Below are positions 26,603 to 36,656 of a stretch of 64,000 bases of DNA, piece after piece. Made by a program: the position numbers and the translations under genes. The stretch covers positions 1,788,207 through 1,852,206 of the forward strand of contig PTEX01000004.1 of the NCBI GenBank assembly GCA_003342815.1, given 5' to 3'. The notes under the pieces were generated by a model, which worked only from the letters and a program-made list of their open reading frames with translations, was not told the origin of the DNA and made no database searches. This DNA is from Eudromia elegans (taxonomy: Eukaryota > Chordata > Aves > Tinamiformes > Tinamidae). Every line of letters starts with the position of its first letter. The first letter of the stretch is position 1.

Positions 26603-29600
26603 GTGAGCTCCGCGCGGGAGGGCTCCGTTCCGCGGGAGAAATGTCCCCCTCCGCCGGGCAGGGGCTCTGCAGAGCCCCGGCACCCGCTCCACTGTCCCTG
26701 CGGGTGGGATCCGCTGTCGGGAGCCAGGGGGATGAAGCCCTCATAGGGTTTAACTGCGGCTGCCATGGGGAAGGTCCGTCCTCTGTTCGTGGTGCTTCTT
26801 GGCCCTTGTTCTGCAGTCCCGTGCGCTTCAGAACTTTGCTACGGGGAAGCAGTGATGATGGAGAGCGAGGGGAACAGGCAGCAGGCTCCTCTTGTGCCTC
26901 TCTACACGTCCCTCCTGCTCGCTGCCACTGGGGAAGGTCTCGCTGTTGCTTGGGGAGCCGCGTGTCCGCTCCACTCTGTGGAGTGAATCAAAGTGACGTC
27001 CTAATTGCCCGTGCCACGGGGCAGGCTCCAGATACAGGCAAAGACCTGGCCGCTAGGCAGAGATTCAGTCCCAGGGCACAAGATTTAGTGTGCTGGGGCG
27101 AAAGGCTGAAACCCAGCTCCTTGACTCTTCTGAAGAGACTGATGTTTCAATTATGGGAAGGGGAAAAGGAAAATCCATGGAAAGGCATTTAAAAAGCAGA
27201 GTCTGAGCGCTGATGACCAGCTGCTGGAGAGGGCTGTTGCAGACACGAGCTCAGTGTTGCACAGCACAACTGACTGATGAGAGCAATGCTTGAAAGTTTT
27301 AGCAAAGGGGCGAGGGACGCGGTAGTTCAATGTGCAGAGGGAAGAAAGAGTCCAGGTGTGTTGCTGGAATTCTCTGTGGCCTTTGGGGATGGCGTCAGCC
27401 CGGATAGCTCCTGCTGAGACCCATATGTGTGCAGTGAGACCCATGTATACGTAGTGAGACCCATATGTGCACAGTGAAACCCATACATGCACAGTGAGAC
27501 CCGTATGAGCACAATGAGACCCGTATGTGCGCGGCGTCTGCTGGTGGAGCAGGTGGAGGGCAGAGGGGCCGCGGCGAGCGGGGCGGGCGAGCGGGGCGCT
27601 GGCTGGGGCTGCGCGCGGCCTTGCTCACACCGGCGGCTCGCAGGTCTTGCCCAGGTCTACCTGCCTGGCGCACCAGCGCATCGGGACGGACGTGTGAATA
27701 GGAAGAGTCAGGGCAACAAACAGGATTTTCACCAGCCTGGGAAGGATTCCATTGGCCTGGGACTGATCCTCTAAACACGCTGGAGATCTGGGGTCTCAGG
27801 AGCTTGCGCCCTGTGTCTGAAAAAGAGAACTTTTGACGACTGGTAGTCTAGGCTGCCCCGAACTAGGACTTTGCAGAACTCCGTCTCCCTCCCACATGGG
27901 GAGGGATCAGCTAATGGGAAGGGAGGCAGAGGGGGCAGTGGGCAGGTTGGTGATGGTGCTGTTCCTCAGGTGAAGGGGACTCCAAACCGAAGGCTGAAGA
28001 GATGAGGAAATGGGGATTTCTTTCTCGCTGTTGCAGGTTGTTTGAACTGGACCCTGACCTGTTGCCCCTTTTCCAGTACAACTGCAAGCAGTTTGCCAGC
28101 CCTGAGGAGTGCCTCTCAGCTCCCGAGTTCCTGGATCACATACGGAAGGTGAGGGAGGGGTCGCAGTGGGGTTGGAGCGCAGAGCCCGTGCCCGGGGGAG
28201 CCTCCTCCCGCCCTGGGGTGCCGTGTGAGCTCTCCTCTGCACAGGGGACACGCGCGCCTGTTCGGCCACGTGCCAGGCGGGGAGACGGGCAGTGGGCAAG
28301 GCCACCATGGAGCCGCCTCTGCAGCGCTTGGTGCCGCTGCAGCCCGAGGGCCCACAGCACCTGGAGGTCGGGCAGAGCTGTGGTAACCACCCGCCTCCCC
28401 CTTGAACGGGGAGGGAGGGCTGATGCTGAACGGGGAGCTGAACAGGGAGCTGATGCTCCTCTTGCATCTGCACATGGGAAGAATTGCACCCAGCGCAGCC
28501 AAAACCTCTTCCTGGCCCCTGACATGCAGCCACATGGGGCACCCGCAGCCTCTGTGTGGAAATGCCTCCGTACGCTGTCGAGCTCCGTCTTGAAGCCTCA
28601 TCAGTGTTTTCTCTGTCTTCTCTTCTTGCAAGAGGCTGTTTCAGGACTGTTTTCTGATAGCTACAAGCTCTTTACTATTTTCCAGCCTGTTTATCCAGCC
28701 AAATTAGGTCCATTTTTATTTCTGCCATTATTTCTTGAGCTGAATTGCTCTTTTCTCCTGTTGGAGATATTTCCCTGTTGAAATTACAGAGCGCAATTCT
28801 ATCACCCCTTGGCATTGCCAAGTTAACCACTGGCTTTAATCTCTTCTCCTAAATGGTCCCCTCTCTCTCTCCCGTCCCACCCTCATTAACCCTTCTCTGC
28901 CCTGTTCCCTGTTCACTCCAGCTGCTGCTCTGAGACCGCATGGTCCTTGCTTTGAGCATGGTCCTTGCTTTGAGCATGGTCCTTGCTTTGAGCATGGTCC
29001 TTGCTTCGCCTGACAAGGTCTCTTGGCTGTGCTGCCCAGGCCACCCGCTCAAAATGCCTCCGTTGTATAGAACTGCACTTGCCTTGTTCACAATCGCACC
29101 ATCGTGGCAGTTTCTAGCTGCCTCGTGGCTCCAGTGATCACAACACCTCTCTCCATCTTTCAGGGGGAGTCTGACCTGGGCTGCCCCACAGTTGTCCCAG
29201 AATATAAAAGCTGCAGTAACTGCCTCCCCCCCAGTCTCACACCTTACCCTCCTTTGGGACAAGAGGAGCCACCAGGTCCTCTCCAGGGCTGATTGCTGCA
29301 GCGCCTCCGGGGCGGCTCCGTGGGAGGCTGTGGCGGGTGCTGCAGTCAGGGGGCAGTTCTGCCTTGTGTGAGGGGAGCTTCCCTTTAGATGTGCTGCTAT
29401 TATGGCCAGCAGATTGCAGCGGAGCAGAGGAAAGCAAAGACGTTTGCAGTGCCAGGAGGGGGCGGTGTCCATGAGGGTGAGCGGGGCGATGCGGCGGGCT
29501 CAGCCTGTTCTGGGGGGACAGCAGAGCCTTGCCGTGAATGCCCGGCCGTGCTCCCGCAGGTGATGCTGGTGATCGATGCCGCTGTGAACCACTTGGAGGA

Positions 29601-30730
29601 CTTGCCGTGCCTGGAGGAGTATCTCTGCAGCCTCGGCAAGAAGCACCAGGCGGTTGGCGTGAAGGTGGCGTCCTTCTCGGTGAGGGACCCTCCTTGGGGC
29701 GCTGCTCCGGGCAGCCCGGCCCGCGCTCCCGCTACCCCGCGCTCGGGCGATGCTGGCTGCGCTGGGAGGCCTCGGGCCCTCCTCGCTGCCTGCCGGCCCC
29801 CAGCAGGCCAGGAGGAGGACGGGGGGAGCAGGACGTTTCCCCTGGTTGAGGAACCCTTCACTCCAAACCCCGGCTGATTCCTCCCCTGCCACCAGGCAGG
29901 GGCAGAAATGCTGGCTAAGGCCATTGGGTAGGGCTAATGCAATAGGCTAAAGGAAAAGTTTCCATATGACTCACAGCTCCTTCCTTATTAGTCTTCTCTA
30001 CAGTGAGCAGTGTCTTCTCTGGGATGGCAATGTCCCCCCAGATCTGTTCTCACCCATGTAGGTGCGGGAGGCTCCTGCCCCAGGCAGGCCCAAGGGGGTT
30101 TCCTGCAGCTCCATGAGGGCGAGGAGGAGCAATAGAGCCCTGCAAGAGGAGGGGAGCAGGCTCTGGCCCTCGAGCCTGGGGTCTGACCCAGCCTCTCTAC
30201 ATGAGGGTGTCACTGATGTGCCAAGGGCACTTGCTGACCGCTCGTAGCTGGGAGCCGCTGGGGTTGGATATGCGCCTCCGTGTACATCCCTGGTGAGCTG
30301 CTGCGTCACCGTGCACCAGCCAGCTCGTGCTCCCCACCGGCCTCGGGAAAGAGCCAGCACGGGGCAGGGAGGGGACAGCATGGGCCAGCTCCAGGACATG
30401 GGCCAGCTCTGCGCTGGGCGTCGTCCAAACAGCCAGCGGAGAGGGTGGCCTGGCTCTGCTGGCCGGGGGTGGAGGGAAGCGTTTGCTCCACTACGACAAG
30501 AGTCCAAGACGTGGTGAAGGGGGAGAAGGGGCTGAGCGTTGGCCCCTGGTGCTGAGCCTGATGCCTCCCTGTTTGCTTTGCAGACGGTTGGCGAGTCCTT
30601 GCTGTACATGCTGGAAAGCTGCCTTGGCGCTGCCTTCTGCCCGGCGGTGCGGGAGGCGTGGACCCTGCTCTACGAGGCCGTGGTGAAAGCCATGCGCCGC
30701 GGCTGGGACGCTGCCCCAGCAGGGCTCTAG
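26499..30730 (+). CDS. NGB: Neuroglobin, complete, 4 exons, 160 aa
   Basis: NGB is a cytosolic, hexacoordinate globin of neurons that binds O2 and NO and is linked to hypoxia and redox protection. Exons are 26499-26602, 28037-28148, 29560-29679 and 30584-30730. The start codon sits in strong context (GCCATGG) within a CpG-rich promoter. The introns fall at the classical NGB positions B12.2, E11.0 and G7.0. Aligning to human with a +5 offset gives Phe33 (B10), Phe47 (CD1), distal His69 (E7), Val73 (E11) and proximal His101 (F8). The CD-loop cysteines (51, 60) and the G-helix Cys125 are kept. Cys89, Cys95 and Cys131 have no human counterpart. The protein is 9 residues longer than the 151-residue human form, from 5 extra N-terminal residues and a C-terminal extension (DAAPAGL). 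It lies downstream of POMT2 on the same strand and converges on TMEM63C. Confidence 0.98.
27413..27532. repeat. 20-bp tandem repeat, about 6 copies
   Basis: In NGB intron 1. The GAGACCCATATGTGCACAGT-like unit recurs every 20 bp (GAGAC at 27416, 27436, 27456, 27476 as GAAAC, 27496 and 27516). Confidence 0.9.
28037..28148 (+). CDS. NGB: NGB exon 2
   Basis: Encodes [20 protein letters not shown] then [17 protein letters not shown]. It carries Phe47 (CD1), the CD-loop cysteines 51 and 60, and the distal His69. The acceptor is GTTGCAG and the donor is AAG|GTGAGG. Confidence 0.98.
28938..29007. repeat. 18-bp tandem repeat, 3.9 copies
   Basis: In NGB intron 2. GCATGGTCCTTGCTTTGA is repeated three times exactly, followed by a partial fourth copy, so the array is young. 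Confidence 0.92.
29560..29679 (+). CDS. NGB: NGB exon 3
   Basis: Encodes [20 protein letters not shown] then [20 protein letters not shown]. It holds Val73 (E11) and the proximal His101 (F8). The phase-0 intron before it is the NGB-specific E11.0 intron. Cys89 and Cys95 lie just before helix F. Confidence 0.98.
30584..30730 (+). CDS. NGB: NGB exon 4
   Basis: Encodes [20 protein letters not shown] to [17 protein letters not shown] and a TAG stop at 30728-30730: helices G and H. The acceptor is CTTTGCAG. Confidence 0.98.
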   Translation, partial: TVGESLLYMLESCLGAAFCPAVREAWTLLYEAVVKAMRRGWDAAPAGL

Positions 30731-31598
30731 GGCCTGCGAGCCTCTCCCGTCCCCACCCTCACGGCAGCCCCGCGCAGGGAAGCGCTCTGCCGCGCTGCGT
30801 GTCCCTCTGTGTCTGTCTCTCACCATCACGTGTGTGTCAGGGCTCTCCCNTGCTCACTTCGGCTTGGCCACGTCCCTGGCTTTGCTGAGGGCTGACAGCA
30901 AAGCATGGGCGTGATGCAGTGCCCGTGTGTCCTCTGGCGGCTGCAGGCTCCCTCGGGCCGGCGGCAGCACCATGCCCAGTGCCTGCGTTCCACTCCTCGG
31001 CTGGCGCCCTGTTTGGGCTGCCCGCCCCAGCTCAGTGGCGGAGGCCGCCTGGGCTGCTTCGCGCTGGAGCACGCCCGGCTGCGGGGCTCGCTCTTGCCGT
31101 GCTGGAGAGGCGCGGGGGCTGTCGCAGCTCACCCCTCGGGTGCTGGTGTGCCGGTTCGGCTGCGTGGGCAACGGCTAACTCGACTCCCTGCAGGAGCAGG
31201 GCCCGCTGCAGCCGTTTGGGCCTGCAGAAATGGTGGGAACCATCCGTGCAATCGTCCTCCTCATCCTGCAATGTGTATTTTCCCTCCTGCTTTTCACCCA
31301 AGCCTTCTCCCAGCCTCGCTCCTGGGCGATTAATGCTGGTGATCTCTTCTAACCTACCACTCCTCTAGATGGGATCCTAGGCTTGTGTAAGGTTGATTGA
31401 AACCCTGTTTGTTTCCTAGGGATGTTTCAAGGACCGGGAACACATTAATCCCAAGGTAAGGCTGCTTTTATGAGCCCTGGACTGCTAGCTGGTATTGGCT
31501 CATCTTGGTTATTTATTTCAACCTGAGAGCCCACTGAAGTTCAGCAGTAATGGCACCTATTTAAAGTGTTTTGTGCAAAGGAGAATGAGGTAGATACA

Positions 31599-31667
31599 AC
31601 AAAAGCTGTTCTGCAACAAAAGCTGCCCTAGAACAAAAGCTGCCCTAGAACAAAAGCTGTCCTCCAG
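31599..31667. repeat. 17-bp tandem repeat, 4 copies
   Basis: The unit ACAAAAGCTGCCCTAGA starts at 31599, 31616, 31633 and 31650. The outer copies have diverged. Confidence 0.88.
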
Positions 31668-32526
31668 CTCTTGCTCAGAGGAAGCCCAACTAGAAGTTCT
31701 CTGCTGACGCTGCCAGGACCAGGAGTGTGTCCAAGCTGCACGTGACGAACATGTGCAGAGCTTCCTTACCCTTCCCAGCTGTTGCTGGGACCTGGCCACT
31801 CTGGAGGGGAGCAAGGTGCCTGAGAAGCAGCAATGCAGTGCTAGATCACGGGCAAGGAAACCCCGACTGCCAGATGAGATCCGAGGCAGAGGCTGAGAAG
31901 CAGCATCTGATGCCTCCAAGTACTTAACTTGGCCACTTTGAAGCAGAGCTTGTTGTTACGAGGAGGTCACTGTGGGACGGGCACAACGGTGTTTCTAGCC
32001 GTCACCAGCCCCGGGGAAGGANGCAGGGCAGGTCAGCAGTTACAGGCAGCCATGAGCCCTGCAGGTGCGTGGGAGGGGAGCCAAGGGGCGCTGTGGCAGA
32101 GGCCGCCTACCCAGCGCGTGCGACGGCCACCGCAGCCTGTGGTGCTCAGCACAGCAGCTCTCCTCCCCGAGGCGGGGCTGTACAGCGCGGTGCCCTGATC
32201 CCCTCAGCGCTGCCTCCCTTTGGGGGCTTCACTCAGCACCGGGGCTGCTTCCTCGCTTGTGCTTCAGGCCAGCCAGGGATGGTGCCAGCTGAGGCGCACG
32301 AGTGGGACTGTCATCACAGCTAGAGCCCTGCTCTGGGGGCTGTCAGCCCTCGGTTCCCCATGGCGAGTAGGCAGACCTGTGTGTGAACGCGTGTGTATTA
32401 CTGCACCGAGCGATCTCCTCTTCCTCTAGCTTCCCCAGCTCCTGCACCTCTCCTGTGCCATGCTCTGTGTAGTTCCTAAGAGAAACGCACTCGTCTGTGT
32501 GCCTCTCACACCTGTCTGTGTAATTT

Positions 32527-32532
32527 AATAAA
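32527..32532 (+). terminator. Poly(A) signal AATAAA, likely NGB
   Basis: AATAAA in TTTAATAAAGACC, followed by a TGTG-containing tract. It is the first canonical signal after the NGB stop. Confidence 0.6.
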
Positions 32533-32550
32533 GACCAGCACTGGAGCTGT

Positions 32551-33774
32551 GCCCAGGCTGCAGCTTTATGCTTATTTTAATGCAAAAGGCCGGAGCAAGG
32601 TGTTGTGACAGCGCTAACCTCGGTGCCATCCAGCACTGGGAGTTGTGTTGCCTGGCTTGACGGTACCACAAGAAGTCATTTGGCATCAGACGTGGGCCAA
32701 GAGCTCGCCTGTGCTGTAATTGAATGGGTGAGTGGCTACACGGCTGACAAAGGTGCCCCTTACTAATCGCTCATTACCCTCCAAGTTTAACACACTCTAA
32801 TGGGATTAGGGTTTTAAGCAATCAGCCTAAAATCCCCACCGCTCTCGCTCAGCTGCTCTTTGTGTTCCATCCCGCAACACTGGCTCTCCCGTCTCCAGGC
32901 CACGCAACGCCTGGGTGAGGCCTGCAGCGCTGCCGCCATCCCAGTTCGATAGACACCTCTTTGCAGGGTGATGTGTGATGGGATGTGAAGAGCAAGCAAA
33001 GCAACAGAGGCCTGAACCTCCTCCTGCCCACACACATGCACATATCGTCCCCACGGTTCCTTGCTAGAAACCCTTTCCAGCTCTTCCTTGCCCCGGCTGT
33101 GTGAGGCAAACTCAGGGCTGTCAGCGGGATGCGGCAGCCCTGGCGCTGCTGGCAGGGCCAGCTGAGAGTCCTCAGTGCCCCTGACTCAGCCCGGGCGTGG
33201 GGGCTCTGCCGCTGCCCAGGGATGCCCCACGCTGCCCCCCTGGAGCCCTGGCAGCGCTCGGCGGCTGCACGGCCCCAGCTGCGCGGTGCGCGTGCACGCG
33301 AAGGCTGCGCTCATGCGAGCGGGTCTCCGGGGGCCTCCCCGCGCCGTCCCGCTGAGCGGCGGGGCTTACACAACCTCACCATGCTGCGCCGAGCTGCTGG
33401 CAGCACACGGCTGTGACAGCTGGGAGCAGGGCCCGGCGAGGCAGCACGAGCTGCACGTGCAGCAAGGGCTCACGCCTCTGCTCCCCGGCGCAGCAAGGCC
33501 CCCAAGCAGCCGGGCTTGCTGCTAAGCCCAGTGAGAGAGCAGGACGGTGCGTGCGTCTCGCTCTCTTCATGCCCAAGAGCCAAGCGCTGCCCCGGGACAC
33601 GGCTGTGAAGCAGGAAAGGGCCCGGATGGCCCCTGCACAGAGCAGCCAGCCAGGACAGAGAGCGGCCCGTGGCTTGCAAAGGGGCTGCGGGGTTTCGCGG
33701 TCTGCAGTGCCGCCTCCTCACCTTGATGCACCGTAGTTTCTCCTGCCAGGTGCTGCGCAGGACACATGGGCCAG
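32551..33774. other. Interval between convergent NGB and TMEM63C ends
   Basis: No gene recognised. The part 33200-33420 is strongly CpG-rich, which is unexpected between two transcript ends. Confidence 0.4.
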
Positions 33775-36443
33775 GAGCTGGGTGATGTCATTTTATTCAA
33801 GGCACGGTCATAGCAATAAGTGACAAGAAGGTACAGACCTCTGGCACATTCCTACAGTGTGGCAGCCAAGGGCAAGTTGGGCCCAGACCCAGAGCACACA
33901 AGGACGCTCAGGGGCACTTGCTCCTCCCAGAGAGAGCCCACGTGTTGCTGGCGGGAGCCGGGAGCATCCGGGGTGCCAGAGCCAGGCACAGGCAACAAGG
34001 ACATCAGCTGAGGGCCTGGCATGGGCACCGGGCAAGCGGCCCTGCAGGTGCTGAGGGGAGTTTCGGGCGCTGAGAGGGCAGGGCTGGGCCCAGGGCCCTG
34101 CTGGTGGGTGCCAGCATGCCAGGGCGCTGGGCCTGCAATGTGGACGCACATACAGGGCAGGGGATGCCGGGGTCCTCTTGAGTCCCATGGCACCCTGGGC
34201 TGCTGCTCAACACCCCAGCACTTGTGCACCATGCCTCCCACCCCAGCAGCGTCGAGCAGGGCACGCAGCGCGTGGGGCCCCTATGCCTCCATCCCCCAAA
34301 GAGCCTGCCGTGCCACCCTTGGCTGCAGTGCCCACGGTTCAGGTGACACAGGGACAAGGTGCACTCCTTTCAGTGTAAACTGAACACAAAGTCTTCCAGG
34401 CAGGAGAATGTCCAAGCCTAGTTCACCTGTATGCTGGGCAAGACCATGGGCCATCTGGCGTGATGGGACAGGTACCAGTGCAGCCGTCAGCGCTGCCGGA
34501 CGGTGCTGCATGGCCTCAGGTCGGGCAGGGGACGCGGCAGAAAGCCCTGCTGCCAGGCAGAGGGTGACGCACTGGGGAGGCGTCCGGCTCCTAGCAAAGA
34601 ACACGATTTCCAGAACTCTGGTTTTCCAACTGTTGGCTGTAAGGAGCTGCTCGTGGAAGGGCCTGAGCTTGTCAGGAGTGCCAGCATCTCTCGTAGCACA
34701 GCGCAGAGGCCACAGGGTCTCCGCGGGGTGCCTGGCCTCTCGGTCCTGCCTGCTGGCATCCTCCCGGGTGCTGGAGCAAGCCTGCAAGGCCTGCGTGCCC
34801 GCAGGGCAAGCAGCAGCTACATCCAGCCCTGCTCTCACGCACGCTGCAACGCGGAGCCCCTGCCTCGTGTGAGCAGAGCGGTGCTGACCCTCCTCCCTCC
34901 CCACACCCCGGGGGCAGGCGCTGACAGGAGCAGGGAGCGCAGACAGTCCCTGCCAGGCAGGGCAGCTCCCGCAGTCTGCAGGGGCACTGTGTCGGCCATG
35001 CCTGGTCAGGAAGCAGCCTTAGGCCCTGAAACAGCTTGGGCTGCCTTTGCTCGCCAGGGACCGGGCTGCGTGGGAGAGGCCAGGAGGGTGGAAGGTGCAG
35101 AGCACAGGTCCCTTCTGCAAGACGCAACGCAAGATGCTCCTGCTCAGCTCCCCCACTGTGACACTGGGGACACGCAGCATGAGAGCTGCAGCTGCACACA
35201 CGGGTGCTAGGAGGAAAGGGGAACCCCGGGGGCTGAGGGGGACACGGATCTCCAACCCCTGCATCCTAGGGACCTACGCTGCCACGGAGGGGCAGCCAAA
35301 AATGCTCAAAGCCACCAAGCAGGCCTATGCATGCTGAACTCAGCAGGATTTACACTGGATAGGAGAAGAGAGTCATGGAAAAGCCTCCTGGGCTGCAGCC
35401 AGGCCCAAGAGCCAGAGGCTGTTACAGGAGCCATGAGCTGGAGGTGGTGATCCCACCTGGCAGTGCGATGGAGCCATGGGGGCTCTTGCAGCAGTCCCAG
35501 CGAGGGCACCACCCTGCCGAGTGCCTCCACCAGAGGCAGTGGGACGATGGGTGCTCAGGAGGAAGTGCTGTCACCGCCACTGAACACACGTCCCTGGACC
35601 TTACCCATCTCTCCAAACTCTTGACACAAGAGCACAAGCATCTTCCAGCTGCAGAGGGATGAGATGGGAAGGAAGGATGGCAGGGTAAAGAGGCTGCCCA
35701 CTGGCGACAGGGCTGACACCATCACTAGTGCCTCGCTGTGCAGCACGGAGGGGTCACTGCACCTCTGAAGAGCTGGGACTGGGTTTTCGGCTTGACTTGA
35801 AGGGACACAGGTGCCCAGGCAGACCCAGCCCAAGCTCGCCCAGGCCTGCGTGGGCCCAGGGCTCAAGCTCATGCGCTTATCCACTCAGAAGCACAAGTGT
35901 CTCAGAAGCCCCCGCTTTAATTGGCGAAGCCTTGGTGCAGCTCCCGGGCTGCAGCAGCAGCGAGTGGGCACAGTGCAGAGTGCAGCTGGGCAGCTGCACC
36001 TGAGCGCAGCCGGTCGGTGGCACCGGGGACCCGCGGGGCTGCGCTGGGCTGTCCAACACATTCACTTGAGCTGTCTGGGACATCGCCGCCGCCCGCCGAG
36101 GTCACAGCCCCACTCTGTGCATGGCCTTGCAGAGAGGGCCTCTGCCCCAAGTGCTGCCCTGCGGCGAGGAGCAAGGGCGGCCCCGTGGGTGCTGATGGCG
36201 GCCAGGGGCCGTGGCGGGGGCTGCAGTGCAGGGTGCACGGGTTGTGCTAGGGGAGGCAGGACGCCCTCCCACACGTCACTCCTGCGGCCCCAGGCCCTGC
36301 GTGGGCCCCGTGGTGCTGGTGCCGTGCGGTGGCAGCAGGGTTGAGGGGTGGTGCGGGCGCCGGGGCTGGCAGGGAGGCTCCTTCCCGTCCCCACTGCATG
36401 CTCCGCTCTCGGGCATTGCCGGCCCCCCCGGCGGCGGGGACGC
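33775..36443 (-). other. Probable TMEM63C 3' UTR
   Basis: About 2.7 kb of GC-rich sequence between the TMEM63C stop and the AATAAA near 33.8 kb. Its many long frames are compositional, and none resembles a known protein. Confidence 0.45.
33792..33797 (-). terminator. Poly(A) signal AATAAA, likely TMEM63C
   Basis: TTTATT on the + strand, which reads AATAAA on the TMEM63C strand (CCTTGAATAAAATGACATCA), with a plausible CA cleavage context about 15 nt downstream. An upstream alternative ATTAAA (TTTAAT on +) lies near 35914. Confidence 0.55.
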
Positions 36444-36656
36444 TCACTGGTAGCGGGCCTGGCTCTCCATCACCGGCCCCGTCCTGTACTCGCCCTCCAC
36501 CGTCTCCAGCTCCGTCTCGAAGCTCCGCAGGCCGCCCTCCTCCCCATCCTCTGCCGGCTCCAGGTGGTTGCCCATGGTCCCGTAGGACTGGTGTGCCGGG
36601 GAGGCCGCTGGCGTGAGGCTCAGCTCAGGCTCCTGCAGCACGGTGGCCACGAAGAG
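36444..36656 (-). CDS. TMEM63C: TMEM63C last coding exon
   Basis: Encodes [20 protein letters not shown], then [20 protein letters not shown] and the acidic end to ESQARYQ. The TGA stop is at 36446-36444. ATVLQEPEL and YGTM are shared with human. Confidence 0.96.
   Translation of the reverse strand, partial: LFVATVLQEPELSLTPAASPAHQSYGTMGNHLEPAEDGEEGGLRSFETELETVEGEYRTGPVMESQARYQ

Larger units (their letters stand above)
30731..32550 (+). other. Probable NGB 3' UTR
   Basis: GC-rich sequence from the NGB stop to the first good poly(A) signal at 32527. It contains a 17-bp tandem repeat and a 36-nt exon-like segment at 31420-31455. No other coding region is recognised. Confidence 0.5.

Noticed and set aside
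26040..26744. 234-codon minus-strand ORF over the NGB promoter and exon 1
   Set aside because: It comes from high GC with few stop codons. The peptide is Pro/Ala/Arg-rich with no family features, and it overlaps the CpG promoter and NGB exon 1.
27413..27532. Regular 20-bp units as a CRISPR-like array
   Set aside because: The units are directly adjacent with no spacers, in an intron of a vertebrate gene. This is a minisatellite.
28002..28781. 259-codon plus-strand ORF
   Set aside because: It is NGB exon 2 read through both of its splice sites. Only 28037-28148 is coding.
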